Origin: CBDBND01 sp965262665
GTDB taxonomy: Bacteria > Pseudomonadota > Alphaproteobacteria > Rhodospirillales > Rhodospirillaceae
Direction: 5' to 3'
Assembly: GCA_965262665.1 (NCBI GenBank)
Contig: CBDHFR010000004.1
Coordinates: 2,294,001-2,358,000 of the forward strand
Length of the DNA: 64,000 nucleotides
In this document: piece by piece, positions 45,500-54,051 of the stretch
Numbering within the stretch: position 1 is the first letter of the stretch
Layout of the letters: each line of letters begins with the position of its first letter
Notes under the pieces: model-generated
What the model saw: only the letters and a program-made list of their open reading frames with translations
Told to the model about the DNA's origin: nothing
The model's database searches: none
Position numbers and translations under genes: made by a program

Positions 45500-46667
45500 A
45501 TACCAACGGTCATTGAATTTGACCTTCGTGTGCCCATTTGCGCATACCAATCGACATGATTTTCGAGGGCTTGTCGATGAGCTTGTTCCAGGCGTGGCAT
45601 GCCGCATCGACGATGTCTTCGTAACTGTCGAAGACGCGGTGCGACAGGTAGGTCTGGCGCAGGTACTGCCAGATGTTTTCGGCCGGGTTCAGCTCCGGCG
45701 ATCTGGGCGGCAGGAACAGCGGCGTGATGTTGTCGGGGAACTCCAATTCGGTGGTGGTGTGCCAGCCGGCGCGGTCCATGAGGAGGACGGCGTGTGAGCC
45801 GTCGGCGACGGTGCGGCTAATCTCTTCGAGATGGGCCGGCATGGCATGGGTGTCGGCGAACGGCATCGCCACGGCCGCACCGGTACCGCGCGCCGGGCAG
45901 ACGGCGCCGAACAGATAGGCGCTCCGGTAGCGCTGGTCCTTGGGCTGACGCGGACGGCTGCCGGTGCGCGCCCACTGCCGGACGATGCCGTTCTTCTGGC
46001 CAAGGCGCATCTCGTCTTGGCGGCATGGACCGCCAGAGCCTGCGCGACTGGGTGTACCGGTTCAATCAGGCAGGCCCCGAGGGCCTGCACGACCACAAAT
46101 CTCCCGGCGCGGTTCCGCAGCTGACGGCGGTGGAGAGGGTGGCGTTGGCGGAGATCGTCGAGGCGGGGCCGGACAGCGACGGCGTCGTGCGCTGGCGCCG
46201 GCTCGACCTCAAGGAGGTTATCCGGGACCGCTTCGGGGTGGAGTATCACGAGCGCTCGGTCTCGCGCCTGCTGCACGATCTCGGCTTCTCGCACATGAGC
46301 GCCCGGGTGCGCCATCCGGGCCAAGATGCGGCAATGCTGGAGACGTTTAAAGAAACTTCCCCCGGGCGCTCGCCGCGGCGGTAGCCCACCTGCCGCCCGC
46401 AACGCCGGTCGAGCTGTGGTGGCAACCGCCGCCGCATCCCTACGGTTCATGCCATCATAAACCGCCGCAATCGCCAGAAGGCGGCGCACCTGATTGGGAT
46501 CTGTCGCTTTGCGCGCCAAGGCCCGCGCTTGGACCGCGTCATAGTCCGTTCGCAACGGGATCTTCGCCGACATCAAACCCTCCATTTAAAGCCGGCTTTC
46601 TATGAATCACATCATTGCGCCGTGGGGAATCCCTAAAAAAGAATCAATCTCAATGACCGCTGGTATA
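45500..46667 (-). mobile_element. IS630-type element, different subgroup, with an internal inversion
   Basis: Ends are inverted repeats: left ATACCAACGGTCATTGAA from about 45500, right (reverse complement) ATACCAGCGGTCATTGAG ending about 46667. The boundaries may be off by one or two bases. It ends about 17 bases upstream of the propeller-protein start. The central 408 bases (about 46021-46428) lie in the opposite orientation to the rest of the transposase. Confidence 0.8.
45510..46570 (-). pseudogene. IS630 transposase disrupted by an intragenic inversion
   Basis: Minus-strand N-terminus from 46570 (MSAKIPLRTDYDAVQARALARKATDPNQVRRLLAIAAVYDGMNRRDAAAV) to about 46429. The next part (GGMDRQSLRDWVYRFNQAG to ATPVELWWQ) is on the plus strand from about 46021 to 46428, with one frame change near 46350. 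The C-terminus (DEMRLGQKNGIV, LLMDRAGWHT with the second Asp, SPELNPAENIWQ with the Glu) is again on the minus strand to 45510. Joining the pieces with the middle reversed gives a normal transposase. The right breakpoint falls just before the first catalytic Asp (WWQ/DE). It is inactive as arranged. Confidence 0.85.
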
Positions 46668-46684
46668 AAGTGGAGATCAATAAG

Positions 46685-48586
46685 ATGACGGGACGAAATG
46701 AAATGCTTCAATTTGGAACGATCCTAATTGCAATCGTTGGCTTTTTTGCGCCTGTACAAGCCGACATTCTGTCTGGATACGGAGAGCTATCAGGTGAGGT
46801 AACAGGGTCGGAACCTGGAGTGCTTCCGGTCGTTTACGCTTACAATTATGAAAAAGACGTCGGCTACACGGTATTCGTCATTAATGGAAAATACCGTGCC
46901 GTTAATCTCATTCCCGGTCCTTATTACGTGGAAATGCGACCGGCCATAGATCAGCTGGAAAGTTTTGCGACCAAGTACACCAAGGTCAATGTGGCAGCAG
47001 ACGCCCATGTTACGGCTGATTTTGTTGTTGAAGGCATCAACATGGCGCCGAACTATGTCAACGGATATGACTACTCCGACGCCAAAATCGAACCCTATGA
47101 CGTCATTTATCCACCTGGCCCCGGGCGGGACATCCTTGAGCGGACCTGTCACGGCTGCCACGCCGTCAGTTTTTTCTCTTACAATAGTGTCCGCGCTTAT
47201 CCGGCAGGCCGCGTTCCCCATGACGAGTTTTCTTGGCGGGTCACAGTCGATCGCATGCACAAAGGGCCTGCGTTTGGCATTCCCGGAAAAGCAACACTGT
47301 TCGACGCGGACCTTCTTCCTCCGGCAGACCGCGATGTCCTGATCGAATATCTCGTCGAGAATTTTGGCCCTGACTCCGAGCCGCGGGTCGTGCAGCTCAG
47401 TAGCGAGCCCGAGCTTGATGAAGAGGCTTTAGAAAAAGCACAGTTCATTGACTACATTTATCATGAGTCAGAAGAATACGCTGACCCGTTTATGCGAACG
47501 AATCCGTGGCCGCATCAGGTTGATTTTGACGCGGATGGAAACGTTTGGCTCGCATACACCGCCTGTTGCATCGTCAGGTTCGACCCGCGCACCGGGGAAT
47601 CGAAAGCTTTTGAAGGTCACGGCGGTGGGCACGGCGTTCTCGTAGACCAAACTGACGGAACGGTTTGGTATTCAGGGTCGGGTGATGCCGTGCGCCGGTT
47701 AGACCCAGAGACCGGATTAGTCGACTACTGGCAAATCGGTGATACGAACATCGGAAGTAACACGCAGATCTTTGATTCTAAGGGTGATCTTTGGATGTCC
47801 TTGCTGGGGCAGGGCGCCATTGCCAAGTGGGATCGCGAGACTGATTCACTTCTATGGTGGGAAAATCCCATCGTTCGCAGTCGTCCCTACGGCATCATCG
47901 TCGATCGAGCAGACAAAATTTGGTGGGCGGATTATCACAACGGTGGTGTTTCACGTTTTGATCCAGTGACGGAAGAATTCACACACTTTAAAGTCGAAAA
48001 AGACGACGCGGCAACCGCCATGAGGCGTTTGGGCGTTGATTCCAAGAATATGATTTGGACGGCGACCTGGGGCAGCCGCGGGCATCAAAATGGCAAGGTC
48101 TACCGGTTGAATCCTGAGACGGGTGAAGTTCTAGAACGCAAACTGGGGATCGAATACTCCAATCCCTATAATGCCGAGCCCGATGCGGACGATAATGTCT
48201 GGCTCGCTACGGATAACTATCTTTCTAAGTACGATCCCAAAGCGGACAGGTTTACGCATTACCCCATACCGACACGGTCAGACAGCCTGAAAACGACAAT
48301 TTCTGCAAATGGTGGGATTTGGTTTATCTATCGCAACGCTGGGAAATTTGCTGGGTACGGTGGCAATGCAACGGTGATGTATCCAGACAAAGATAAAATC
48401 GACACACTTGCCGCGTACCATTCGGAGGGCAGCCCGGGTTATTTCCTCAGCAAATACAAAGGTCCGCCCGCGCCTAAAGTGAAAGGCGAAGTGAGAAGGG
48501 GATCTGCGACGGCTCAAAATGCTGACGAATATGCAAAATGGGTCCAGAGCAAGGGTGTGGATGAACTCGGGGCGCTCATTGAGTAG
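46685..48586 (+). CDS. Exported beta-propeller (Vgb-like) protein with a c-type haem site
   Basis: 633 residues. Signal peptide to about residue 26 (GTILIAIVGFFAPVQA), then a carboxypeptidase-regulatory-like beta domain (LSGEVTGSEPGVLPVVYAYN). Next is a haem-c motif C155-H-G-C158-H159 in a cytochrome-like segment. From about residue 270 a streptogramin-lyase-type propeller runs with repeated D-x-x-G-N/D-x-W-x-A blades (FDADGNVWLAYTACCIVRFDPRTGE, FDSKGDLWMSLLGQGAIAKWDRETD and others). ATG 46685 has TGGAG upstream; GTG 46670 and ATG 46703 are alternatives. It is followed by a cytochrome c gene, so it probably feeds electrons to it in the periplasm. Its substrate is unknown. Confidence 0.8.
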   Translation: MTGRNEMLQFGTILIAIVGFFAPVQADILSGYGELSGEVTGSEPGVLPVVYAYNYEKDVGYTVFVINGKYRAVNLIPGPYYVEMRPAIDQLESFATKYTKVNVAADAHVTADFVVEGINMAPNYVNGYDYSDAKIEPYDVIYPPGPGRDILERTCHGCHAVSFFSYNSVRAYPAGRVPHDEFSWRVTVDRMHKGPAFGIPGKATLFDADLLPPADRDVLIEYLVENFGPDSEPRVVQLSSEPELDEEALEKAQFIDYIYHESEEYADPFMRTNPWPHQVDFDADGNVWLAYTACCIVRFDPRTGESKAFEGHGGGHGVLVDQTDGTVWYSGSGDAVRRLDPETGLVDYWQIGDTNIGSNTQIFDSKGDLWMSLLGQGAIAKWDRETDSLLWWENPIVRSRPYGIIVDRADKIWWADYHNGGVSRFDPVTEEFTHFKVEKDDAATAMRRLGVDSKNMIWTATWGSRGHQNGKVYRLNPETGEVLERKLGIEYSNPYNAEPDADDNVWLATDNYLSKYDPKADRFTHYPIPTRSDSLKTTISANGGIWFIYRNAGKFAGYGGNATVMYPDKDKIDTLAAYHSEGSPGYFLSKYKGPPAPKVKGEVRRGSATAQNADEYAKWVQSKGVDELGALIE

Positions 48587-48620
48587 CTGCCAGCCTAGCG
48601 TGACATTTGGAGTATTCAAG

Positions 48621-49052
48621 TTGAATAGAAATGTTGCTGTGTTGCTGTTTGTGGCGGCGACCTCGCATGCATTTGCATCACCGGTTTCTGCACAGGACTA
48701 TGATCGAGCCACACTTGGTGCTGGGAAGATTATGTATATGCGCTGTATATCTTGTCATACCGTCACTAAGAACGGCAGGCATCTAATCGGGCCAAATCTT
48801 TGGGGCGTTGTCGGTGCCAAGGCTGGCACCAGAGATGGCTTCAAAGGTTATTCAGAGTCTTTGTTGAAGTCCGATGTGATTTGGTCCAGGGAGGCCCTTG
48901 ATCGTTATATTGAAAACCCGGCTGAATACTTGCCTGGCACCAACATGATCTACAAGGGATTGCCAAAAGAGAAAGATCGTGCAGCGCTCTTGGCATATTT
49001 AGAAACTGAATCTGTCAAAGAAAAGGCCCAATACGAAGGTTTGACCTACTAA
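48621..49052 (+). CDS. Periplasmic class I cytochrome c
   Basis: 143 residues with a signal peptide (MNRNVAVLLFVAATSHAFASPVSA) and one haem: C42-I-S-C45-H46, with the axial Met in PGTNMIYKGL near residue 108. This is the cytochrome c2/c-550 pattern. TTG 48621 with TTGGAG eight bases upstream gives a start at the signal peptide; the longer frame from 48519 overlaps the previous gene. It begins 34 bases after the propeller protein, consistent with one transcript. It could pass electrons from the propeller protein to the aa3 oxidase. Confidence 0.9.
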   Translation: MNRNVAVLLFVAATSHAFASPVSAQDYDRATLGAGKIMYMRCISCHTVTKNGRHLIGPNLWGVVGAKAGTRDGFKGYSESLLKSDVIWSREALDRYIENPAEYLPGTNMIYKGLPKEKDRAALLAYLETESVKEKAQYEGLTY

Positions 49053-49189
49053 AGCTATCAGGTGTTCAAACCCCTGTCTTAGAATCACGGACAAAAACCG
49101 CTGGCACTGCTGGCGCTCTTTGTTCTTGAGCGAAACGCCGTATCTATCAAACACGATTATCTAGGTTAATGGAATTGTTCAAACCCTAA

Positions 49190-50095
49190 GAGGCCGTTTC
49201 GAAAGGGGTTGAGTGGCCGGTGTCGATGTGATTCCAGGAAGGTTGCTGAAACCGATCTGGAGCCGCCATGTGGACGCCGACCACCCGAGAGCAGCATAGC
49301 CGCAAGGCGCTGCGTTATCAGACTGATTTGACCGCTGCGGAGTGGGTTGTGATCGAGCCTCATTTGCCTCCGGCTCATGGCACGGGACGGCCCCGGTCAT
49401 GGCCGATGCGAGAGATCGTCAACGGCATTTTCTACGTGATGCGGGCTGGCTGCCCTTGGCGCTTGCTGCCAAGCGATTTACCACCGTGGGGCACGATCTA
49501 TCGCTGGTTCGCTAAGTTCCGCGACGACGGCCTCCTTGAGAAGATCAACCACTTTCTGGTCATGGCCGATCGCGAGCGGGTCGGACGCGAGGCCAGCCCG
49601 AGCGGCGCGATTATCGACAGCCAGAGCGTCAAGACGACCGAGGCTGGTGGCCCCCGCGGCTACGATGCGGGCAAGAAGATCAAGGGGCGCAAGCGCCACG
49701 CGCTGGTCGACACCGACGGGCGCGGCCTCGTGCTCGAGGCGCATCCGGCGAGTATCCAGGACCGCGATGGTGGCGGGCCGCTGCTGTGCGCCTCACGCGG
49801 CTCGTTTCCGTTCATCAAGAAGGTCTTTGCCGACAGCGGCTACGCCGGCGAGAAGGCGCCACGGCCACCGTGATCGCCGTCGAGATCGTGCGCAAAAGCC
49901 CCGATCAGGTCGGCTTCGCCGTCCAACCGCGCCGCTGGGTCGTGGAGCGCTTCTTCGCCTGGATCAACCGCAACCGGCGACTGGCAAAGGACTTCGAGGC
50001 CACCATCGCCTCGGCCCGCGCCTTCCTCTACGCCGCCTCCGTCATGCTCCTCGTCCGCAGATTGGCCCGAGCCGCATGACTTTCGAAACCGACTC
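49190..50095 (+). mobile_element. IS5-family element (about 0.9 kb)
   Basis: Ends are 16-bp related inverted repeats (left GAGGCCGTTTCGAAAG, right complement GAGTCGGTTTCGAAAG). TAA directly flanks both ends (49187-49189 and 50096-50098), a short target duplication typical of IS5 subgroups. It carries one transposase with a frame change. Confidence 0.85.
49268..50079 (+). pseudogene. IS5 transposase, frame change near the second catalytic Asp
   Basis: The first frame (49268-49873) has TDLTAAEWVVIEPHLPP, IVNGIFYVMRAGCPWRLLP and the first catalytic Asp in IIDSQSVKTTEAGG, ending just after VFADSGYAGEK. The second (to 50079) continues ATVIAVEIVRKSPDQVGFAV with the catalytic Glu in WVVERFFAWINRNRRL. 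The shift near 49858 has no slippery homopolymer, so I favour a lesion over programmed frameshifting, but some IS5 subgroups do use the latter. Confidence 0.75.
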
Positions 50096-50266
50096 TAAGG
50101 AATTGATCTCACATGTCACGCACAGCACTTCTTTGTATCGATTATATCAATGATATACCTGGAATCATTGATTCGGCCTGAATTTAGTATTTTGCATTGA
50201 CCTGATTCGGCTGCCGATTCATGCACCTCTCCAACGACACGAGCAGCGAACGACTTAACGGCGAAG

Positions 50267-50965
50267 ATGCGCAAAAGGGCCTCCTTTCTGACCGCTGACG
50301 AACCCAAGGTACTCCTGAATGTCATGCGCAAGCGGAAGGTCGAAGCGCTGCAGGTACGGCGCGCGAATGCGCTGGTTGCCCTTGATGATGGCCACAGCGT
50401 GCAGATGGTCTCCAGGATATTCTATCTCGATCCCGACACGGTTCGCGGCTGGCTACGGGACTTCCGCGAGAAGGGGCTCGCCTCTGTGGAGCTTGCGGAT
50501 TACCCGGACCGCGCGGGCCGCCTGACGGCGGACCAGGAAGCCGCTCTCAAGGCGCAGTTCCGGGACAATCCGCCGCGCGACACCAACGCGGTGCGGGATG
50601 CCATCTTCCGAAAGTTTGCTGTGAGATATTCACGTCCGGGCGCCATCAAGCTGATGCACCGCCTGGGGTTCGCATACGTGAAGCCGAAGACGCTGCCGAA
50701 GCAGGCCGACAAGCAGGCGCAGGAAGCCTTCATCAGGGATTATGAACAGCTGACGCGCGGGATGTTTCCGGACGCGACGGTTGTCTTCGCCGCTGCGGTC
50801 CATCCCGAGTATCAGAGCCGGCCGGCGCATGGCTGGTTCATCCGTTCCGACAAGCCGGCGATCAAGGCCACGACAGGGCGCCAGCGGCTGAACCTGCACG
50901 GCGCACTGGACCTTGAAATGATGAAGCTCACCCTGGTCGAGGGCGAGAAGATCAATGCCAAACCC
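50267..50965 (+). pseudogene. Third IS630-family transposase, truncated by ISAs1
   Basis: N-terminal helix-turn-helix (VEALQVRRANALVALDDGHSVQMVSRIFYLDPDTVRGWLRDF) and linker (RDTNAVRDAIFRKFAVRYSRPGAIKLMHRLGFAYVKPK) are intact. At the first catalytic Asp, expected as V-F-A-D-A-V-H-P, the sequence is VVFAAAVHPEYQSRPAHGWF, so the Asp is Ala. The gene stops at 50965, where the ISAs1 end begins. Its C-terminal half is not found to the right of ISAs1, so more than a simple insertion happened. It belongs to a different subgroup from the copies at 11.4 and 45.5 kb. Confidence 0.8.
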
Positions 50966-51047
50966 CAGGGCAATCGGGTGAAAAAGTGCGTGACAATGTG
51001 TTGATGTGCTGAATCTATCGAAGACCTCCGATTCGGTATGGGAGGTT

Positions 51048-52234
51048 ATGATGGAGAGTTCGGGCGCATTCGCGGGAGCCGTTGTCTTTCTTGATCATTT
51101 TGAGGATCTTGCGGACCCTCGCCAACGGGGCAAAGTGGTCTATCCGCTTGATGAGGTGCTGCTGCTTTGCCTATTGGCGGTGCTGGCGGGCGCCGACAGC
51201 ATTGTCGATATTGCCCGTTTCGGCGACAAGGAACGCGATCTTCTACGCCGCTTCCGGCCGTTTTCCGATGGCACGCCGTCCCACGACCAACTGGGCACGA
51301 TCCTTGCCATCCTGGATGCGCGGATGTTCCAACAGTGCTTCGTCGCCTGGGTTGCCGCGATCACCGGTGTGCCGGGCGAGGTGATCGCCATCGACGGCAA
51401 GACCTCGCGTCGCAGCTACCAGAAGACGGGCGCCAAGGCGCCGATCCACATGGTTTCCGCCTTCGCCGCCCGTCAGCGGCTGGTGCTCGGCCAGGTCAAG
51501 GTGGCGGAAAAGTCGAACGAGATCATCGCCATCCCCGATCTGCTGGACATGTTGGCCATCGACGGCGCCATTGTCACTCTCGACGCCATGGGCTGCCAGC
51601 GCGAGATCGCCACCAAGATCGTCGACAAGAAGGCCGATTACGTGTTGGCGCTCAAAGCCAACCAGACCAGCTTGCACGAAGCTGTCGAACTCTTCGTTGA
51701 CGAACAAAAAGCTAATGGCTTCAACAACACCAAGAGCAGCCAGCACACCAGCGTCGGCGGCGACCATGGCCGCATCGAGACGCGAAGGGCGACGGTGAGC
51801 GAGGATATCGCCTGGCTCCAGCAGCGCCATGGCTGGCCGGGGCTGGCCGGGGCTGGCCGGGGCTGGCCGGGGCTGGCCGGGGCTGGCCGGGGCTGAAATC
51901 CATCATCGCGGTCGAAAGCACGCGCGAGATCGACGACAAGACCGAGCACGAGACCCGACTCTACATCTCATCGCTCGATCTCGCGGCGGCGCAACTAGGC
52001 CCAATTATCCGCTCCCACTGGGCGATAGAGAACAGCTTGCACTGGGTCATGGACATGGTCTTTCGCGATGACGAATGCCGCCTGCGTACCGATCACGCCC
52101 CGGCCAACTTCACCACCATCAAGCACATGGCACAAAACCTCATACGACGAGACCCCGGCAAGGACTCCCTAAGACTCCGCCGAAAGGTCGCCGCCTGGGA
52201 CGACGACTTCCGCGCAAGCCTCATCACACAATGA
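51048..52234 (+). pseudogene. ISAs1 transposase shifted by a 10-bp tandem repeat
   Basis: Open from ATG 51048/51051 (GGAGG just upstream) through FLDHFEDLADPRQRGKVVYPLDEVLLLCLL, VIAIDGKTSRRSYQKTGAK, VTLDAMGCQREIATKI and GRIETRRATVSEDIAWLQQRHGWPG. There six copies of a 10-bp unit shift the frame to a stop. The remainder (KSIIAVESTREIDD to WDDDFRASLITQ, ending 52234) is intact in the next frame. With one, four or seven copies the whole transposase would be in frame. I see no other lesion. Confidence 0.88.
51831..51895. repeat. 10-bp tandem repeat, six and a half copies
   Basis: Unit GGCTGGCCGG repeated without mismatch six times from 51831 to 51890, then five more bases. The unit is not a multiple of three, so copy number sets the reading frame of the ISAs1 transposase. 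The equivalent position in the family has one unit (H-G-W-P-G-L). Confidence 0.97.
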
Positions 52235-52443
52235 TCCGTTCACCCGATTGCTCTGGGGTTGGTCGCCACGCAATGCGTTCCAATGATCGAAAAAAGACGG
52301 CAGCGATCCTTTTTAAACACAAGTGACTACTATTATAATTGTTCTGGGTAAGTAAGTTGCTCAAATCGTATCACAAAAGAATTGTTTATAGTTATCTAAA
52401 CCTTTGAGTCAAAAACCTACATTTGTGGTCACTACAAATTGGA

Positions 52444-53412
52444 CTAACGGCAATCGTAGGTAACACCCGAGGCTTCATCGATAGTGCGGATAATGTCCCA
52501 GTCGAATTTGTAGATGATGGCGATGAAGCGATCTTCTTCTGCAAATTCTTCTTTGAGCGCGGATCCTTCCCACGGGAATGTGAAAAAGGCTTGCCTTATC
52601 TTGGCAGCCACACGTGGGTGCAAGTTGTAGGCATGACCGTAGGCCGTGGTCGGAAAGGTTTGCGACTTGTAAATGGAGCGTAGCGCATCCTTACCAACCG
52701 TTTCACGAAAGATCATGCGCCCCAGCACTGAATTGGCAACAGCTGCTGCTTCATAATCTTTGTTGGCGACACCCAAAATTGAATTGTCGTGCTTTCCGGA
52801 AAAAGCCGTTTCGAAGTCAACTTCGGCAGTCAGTCCAAACTCCGCTTTTAAGATCGCCGATGGGGCCTTGAAGCCCGAATTGGATGTAGGCGACGTAAAC
52901 GTGAGTGTGCGGCCTCTTAGATCTGTAACGGTCTGGATGGGAGAGTCACCCGGGACAATGATTTCCATCTCATAACCGAACACCCCATCCTCTCCGGCCA
53001 TCATGGTAAACGGCACAAAGCCGGCACAATTCACGGCGACAGGCGTCCCACCGGTGTTGATGCCGGCCACATGGAGGCGGCCAGAACGCATGGCCTCATA
53101 TTGCGCTGCGTAAGATTGCACCGGAAAAAAGATGATCCGCTTTTCCGTAATTTGTTCTAGGTGTTCAATGAAACCGGTCCACGCCTGTTCGTAAACAGCC
53201 GGGTCTTCAACCGGCGTGTAAGAAAAGATCAAGGCAGGCGGATCGATCCAACCGTCTTCATCCAGCGGCAGATCGGCAATGAGATCCCGATCACGGTCAC
53301 AGTACCGGGCGTCGAGTGTGCCGCGCGGACAGTCTTCCTGTGCAATAGCTACCGATCGGGGAACAATCAATGTCAAAATCAATACAGCGATTACGGCAAA
53401 CCGAACGGGCAT
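52444..53412 (-). CDS. Periplasmic phosphonate/phosphite-type (PhnD-like) binding protein
   Basis: 322 residues with a signal peptide (MPVRFAVIAVLILTLIVPRSVAIA). The binding fold resembles PhnD/PtxB-type proteins: LIFSYTPVEDPAVYEQAWTGFIEHLEQITEKRIIFFPVQSYAAQYEAMRSGRLHVAGI, then DLRGRTLTFTSPTSNSGFKAP, and AFSGKHDNSILGVANKDYEAAAVANSVLGRM. The ATG at 53412 has TTGGAG upstream, and the frame from 53469 is rejected. No permease or ATPase gene is adjacent, so it is an orphan in this window. Similar orphans exist with sensor roles. An N-terminal Asp-rich insertion (DARYCDRDRDLIADLPLDED) is unusual. Confidence 0.85.
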   Translation of the reverse strand: MPVRFAVIAVLILTLIVPRSVAIAQEDCPRGTLDARYCDRDRDLIADLPLDEDGWIDPPALIFSYTPVEDPAVYEQAWTGFIEHLEQITEKRIIFFPVQSYAAQYEAMRSGRLHVAGINTGGTPVAVNCAGFVPFTMMAGEDGVFGYEMEIIVPGDSPIQTVTDLRGRTLTFTSPTSNSGFKAPSAILKAEFGLTAEVDFETAFSGKHDNSILGVANKDYEAAAVANSVLGRMIFRETVGKDALRSIYKSQTFPTTAYGHAYNLHPRVAAKIRQAFFTFPWEGSALKEEFAEEDRFIAIIYKFDWDIIRTIDEASGVTYDCR

Positions 53413-53477
53413 GAAGCGCTCCAAGAATGATGAACGAAGGTATCGTAGTGACTTATTCGTGGAGCGCAAATGGCAGC

Positions 53478-54035
53478 TTATGGTCGATCGTTCTGCTCAC
53501 TTGTCAATTCGCGATAGCGCTGCCCTAAGTCCACATAACGTTGGATTTGTAGGGGAAACGACTCTGTCTCTTCAGCCGTGAGATCGCGTATGTATTTTGC
53601 CGGTGTCCCCGCCCAAAGCTGCCCGGCCCCGACCGTCTTGCCCGGTGATACCAATGCTCCAGCCGCCACCATGGCTCCTTTCTCGATCACGGCGCCGTCC
53701 ATAATCGTCGCCGCCATACCGACAAAACAGCCATCTTCCAACGTACAGGCATGAATCACGGTCATATGCCCGATGAGGACATCATTGCCGACAAGCGTTG
53801 GATAGCTGTCGGTCGCCACATGGACCACCGTTCCATCCTGTATGTTTGTCCGCTCACCTACCCGGATGAAATTGACATCGCCACGCAGCACGACGTTAAA
53901 CCACACGCTGGCTAATGAGCCGATATGGGTATCACCAATGACCGTGGCATTAGGTGCGATGAAGGCATCGCCCGCAATCGTGGGCAAAACATCGTTCCAA
54001 GGCAGAATGCACGGTCGAGATGAAGAATTACTCAA
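53478..54035 (-). CDS. Gamma-carbonic-anhydrase-family protein
   Basis: 185-residue left-handed beta-helix hexapeptide protein. The zinc-binding His positions are visible (VVHVATD, and GHMTVIHAC). Hexapeptide turns repeat through DAFIAPNATVIGDTHIGSLASVWFNVVLRGD to AMVAAGALVSPGKTVGAGQLWAGTPAKYIR. The C-terminal amphipathic helix is typical. Many bacterial members show low or unknown anhydrase activity. It lies 16 bases after argC on the same strand. Confidence 0.92.
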   Translation of the reverse strand: MSNSSSRPCILPWNDVLPTIAGDAFIAPNATVIGDTHIGSLASVWFNVVLRGDVNFIRVGERTNIQDGTVVHVATDSYPTLVGNDVLIGHMTVIHACTLEDGCFVGMAATIMDGAVIEKGAMVAAGALVSPGKTVGAGQLWAGTPAKYIRDLTAEETESFPLQIQRYVDLGQRYRELTSEQNDRP

Positions 54036-54051
54036 AGCGCACCAATCACGG

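Larger units (their letters stand above)
50966..52255 (+). mobile_element. ISAs1-family element, copy 2
   Basis: Ends CAGGGCAATCGGGTGAA (50966-50982) and its complement with one mismatch (TTCACCCGATTGCTCTG, 52239-52255). These are the same ends as copy 1 at 12504-13826, in the opposite orientation. No target duplication is visible, and the left neighbour is a truncated IS630 gene with no continuation on the right, so the flank was rearranged. Confidence 0.9.

Noticed and set aside
46025..46384. Apparent independent 119-residue helix-turn-helix gene on the plus strand
   Set aside because: It is the inverted middle of the surrounding IS630 transposase, not a separate gene.
51831..51895. CRISPR-like or regulatory repeat
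   Set aside because: The 10-bp units are directly adjacent with no spacers and lie inside a transposase frame.
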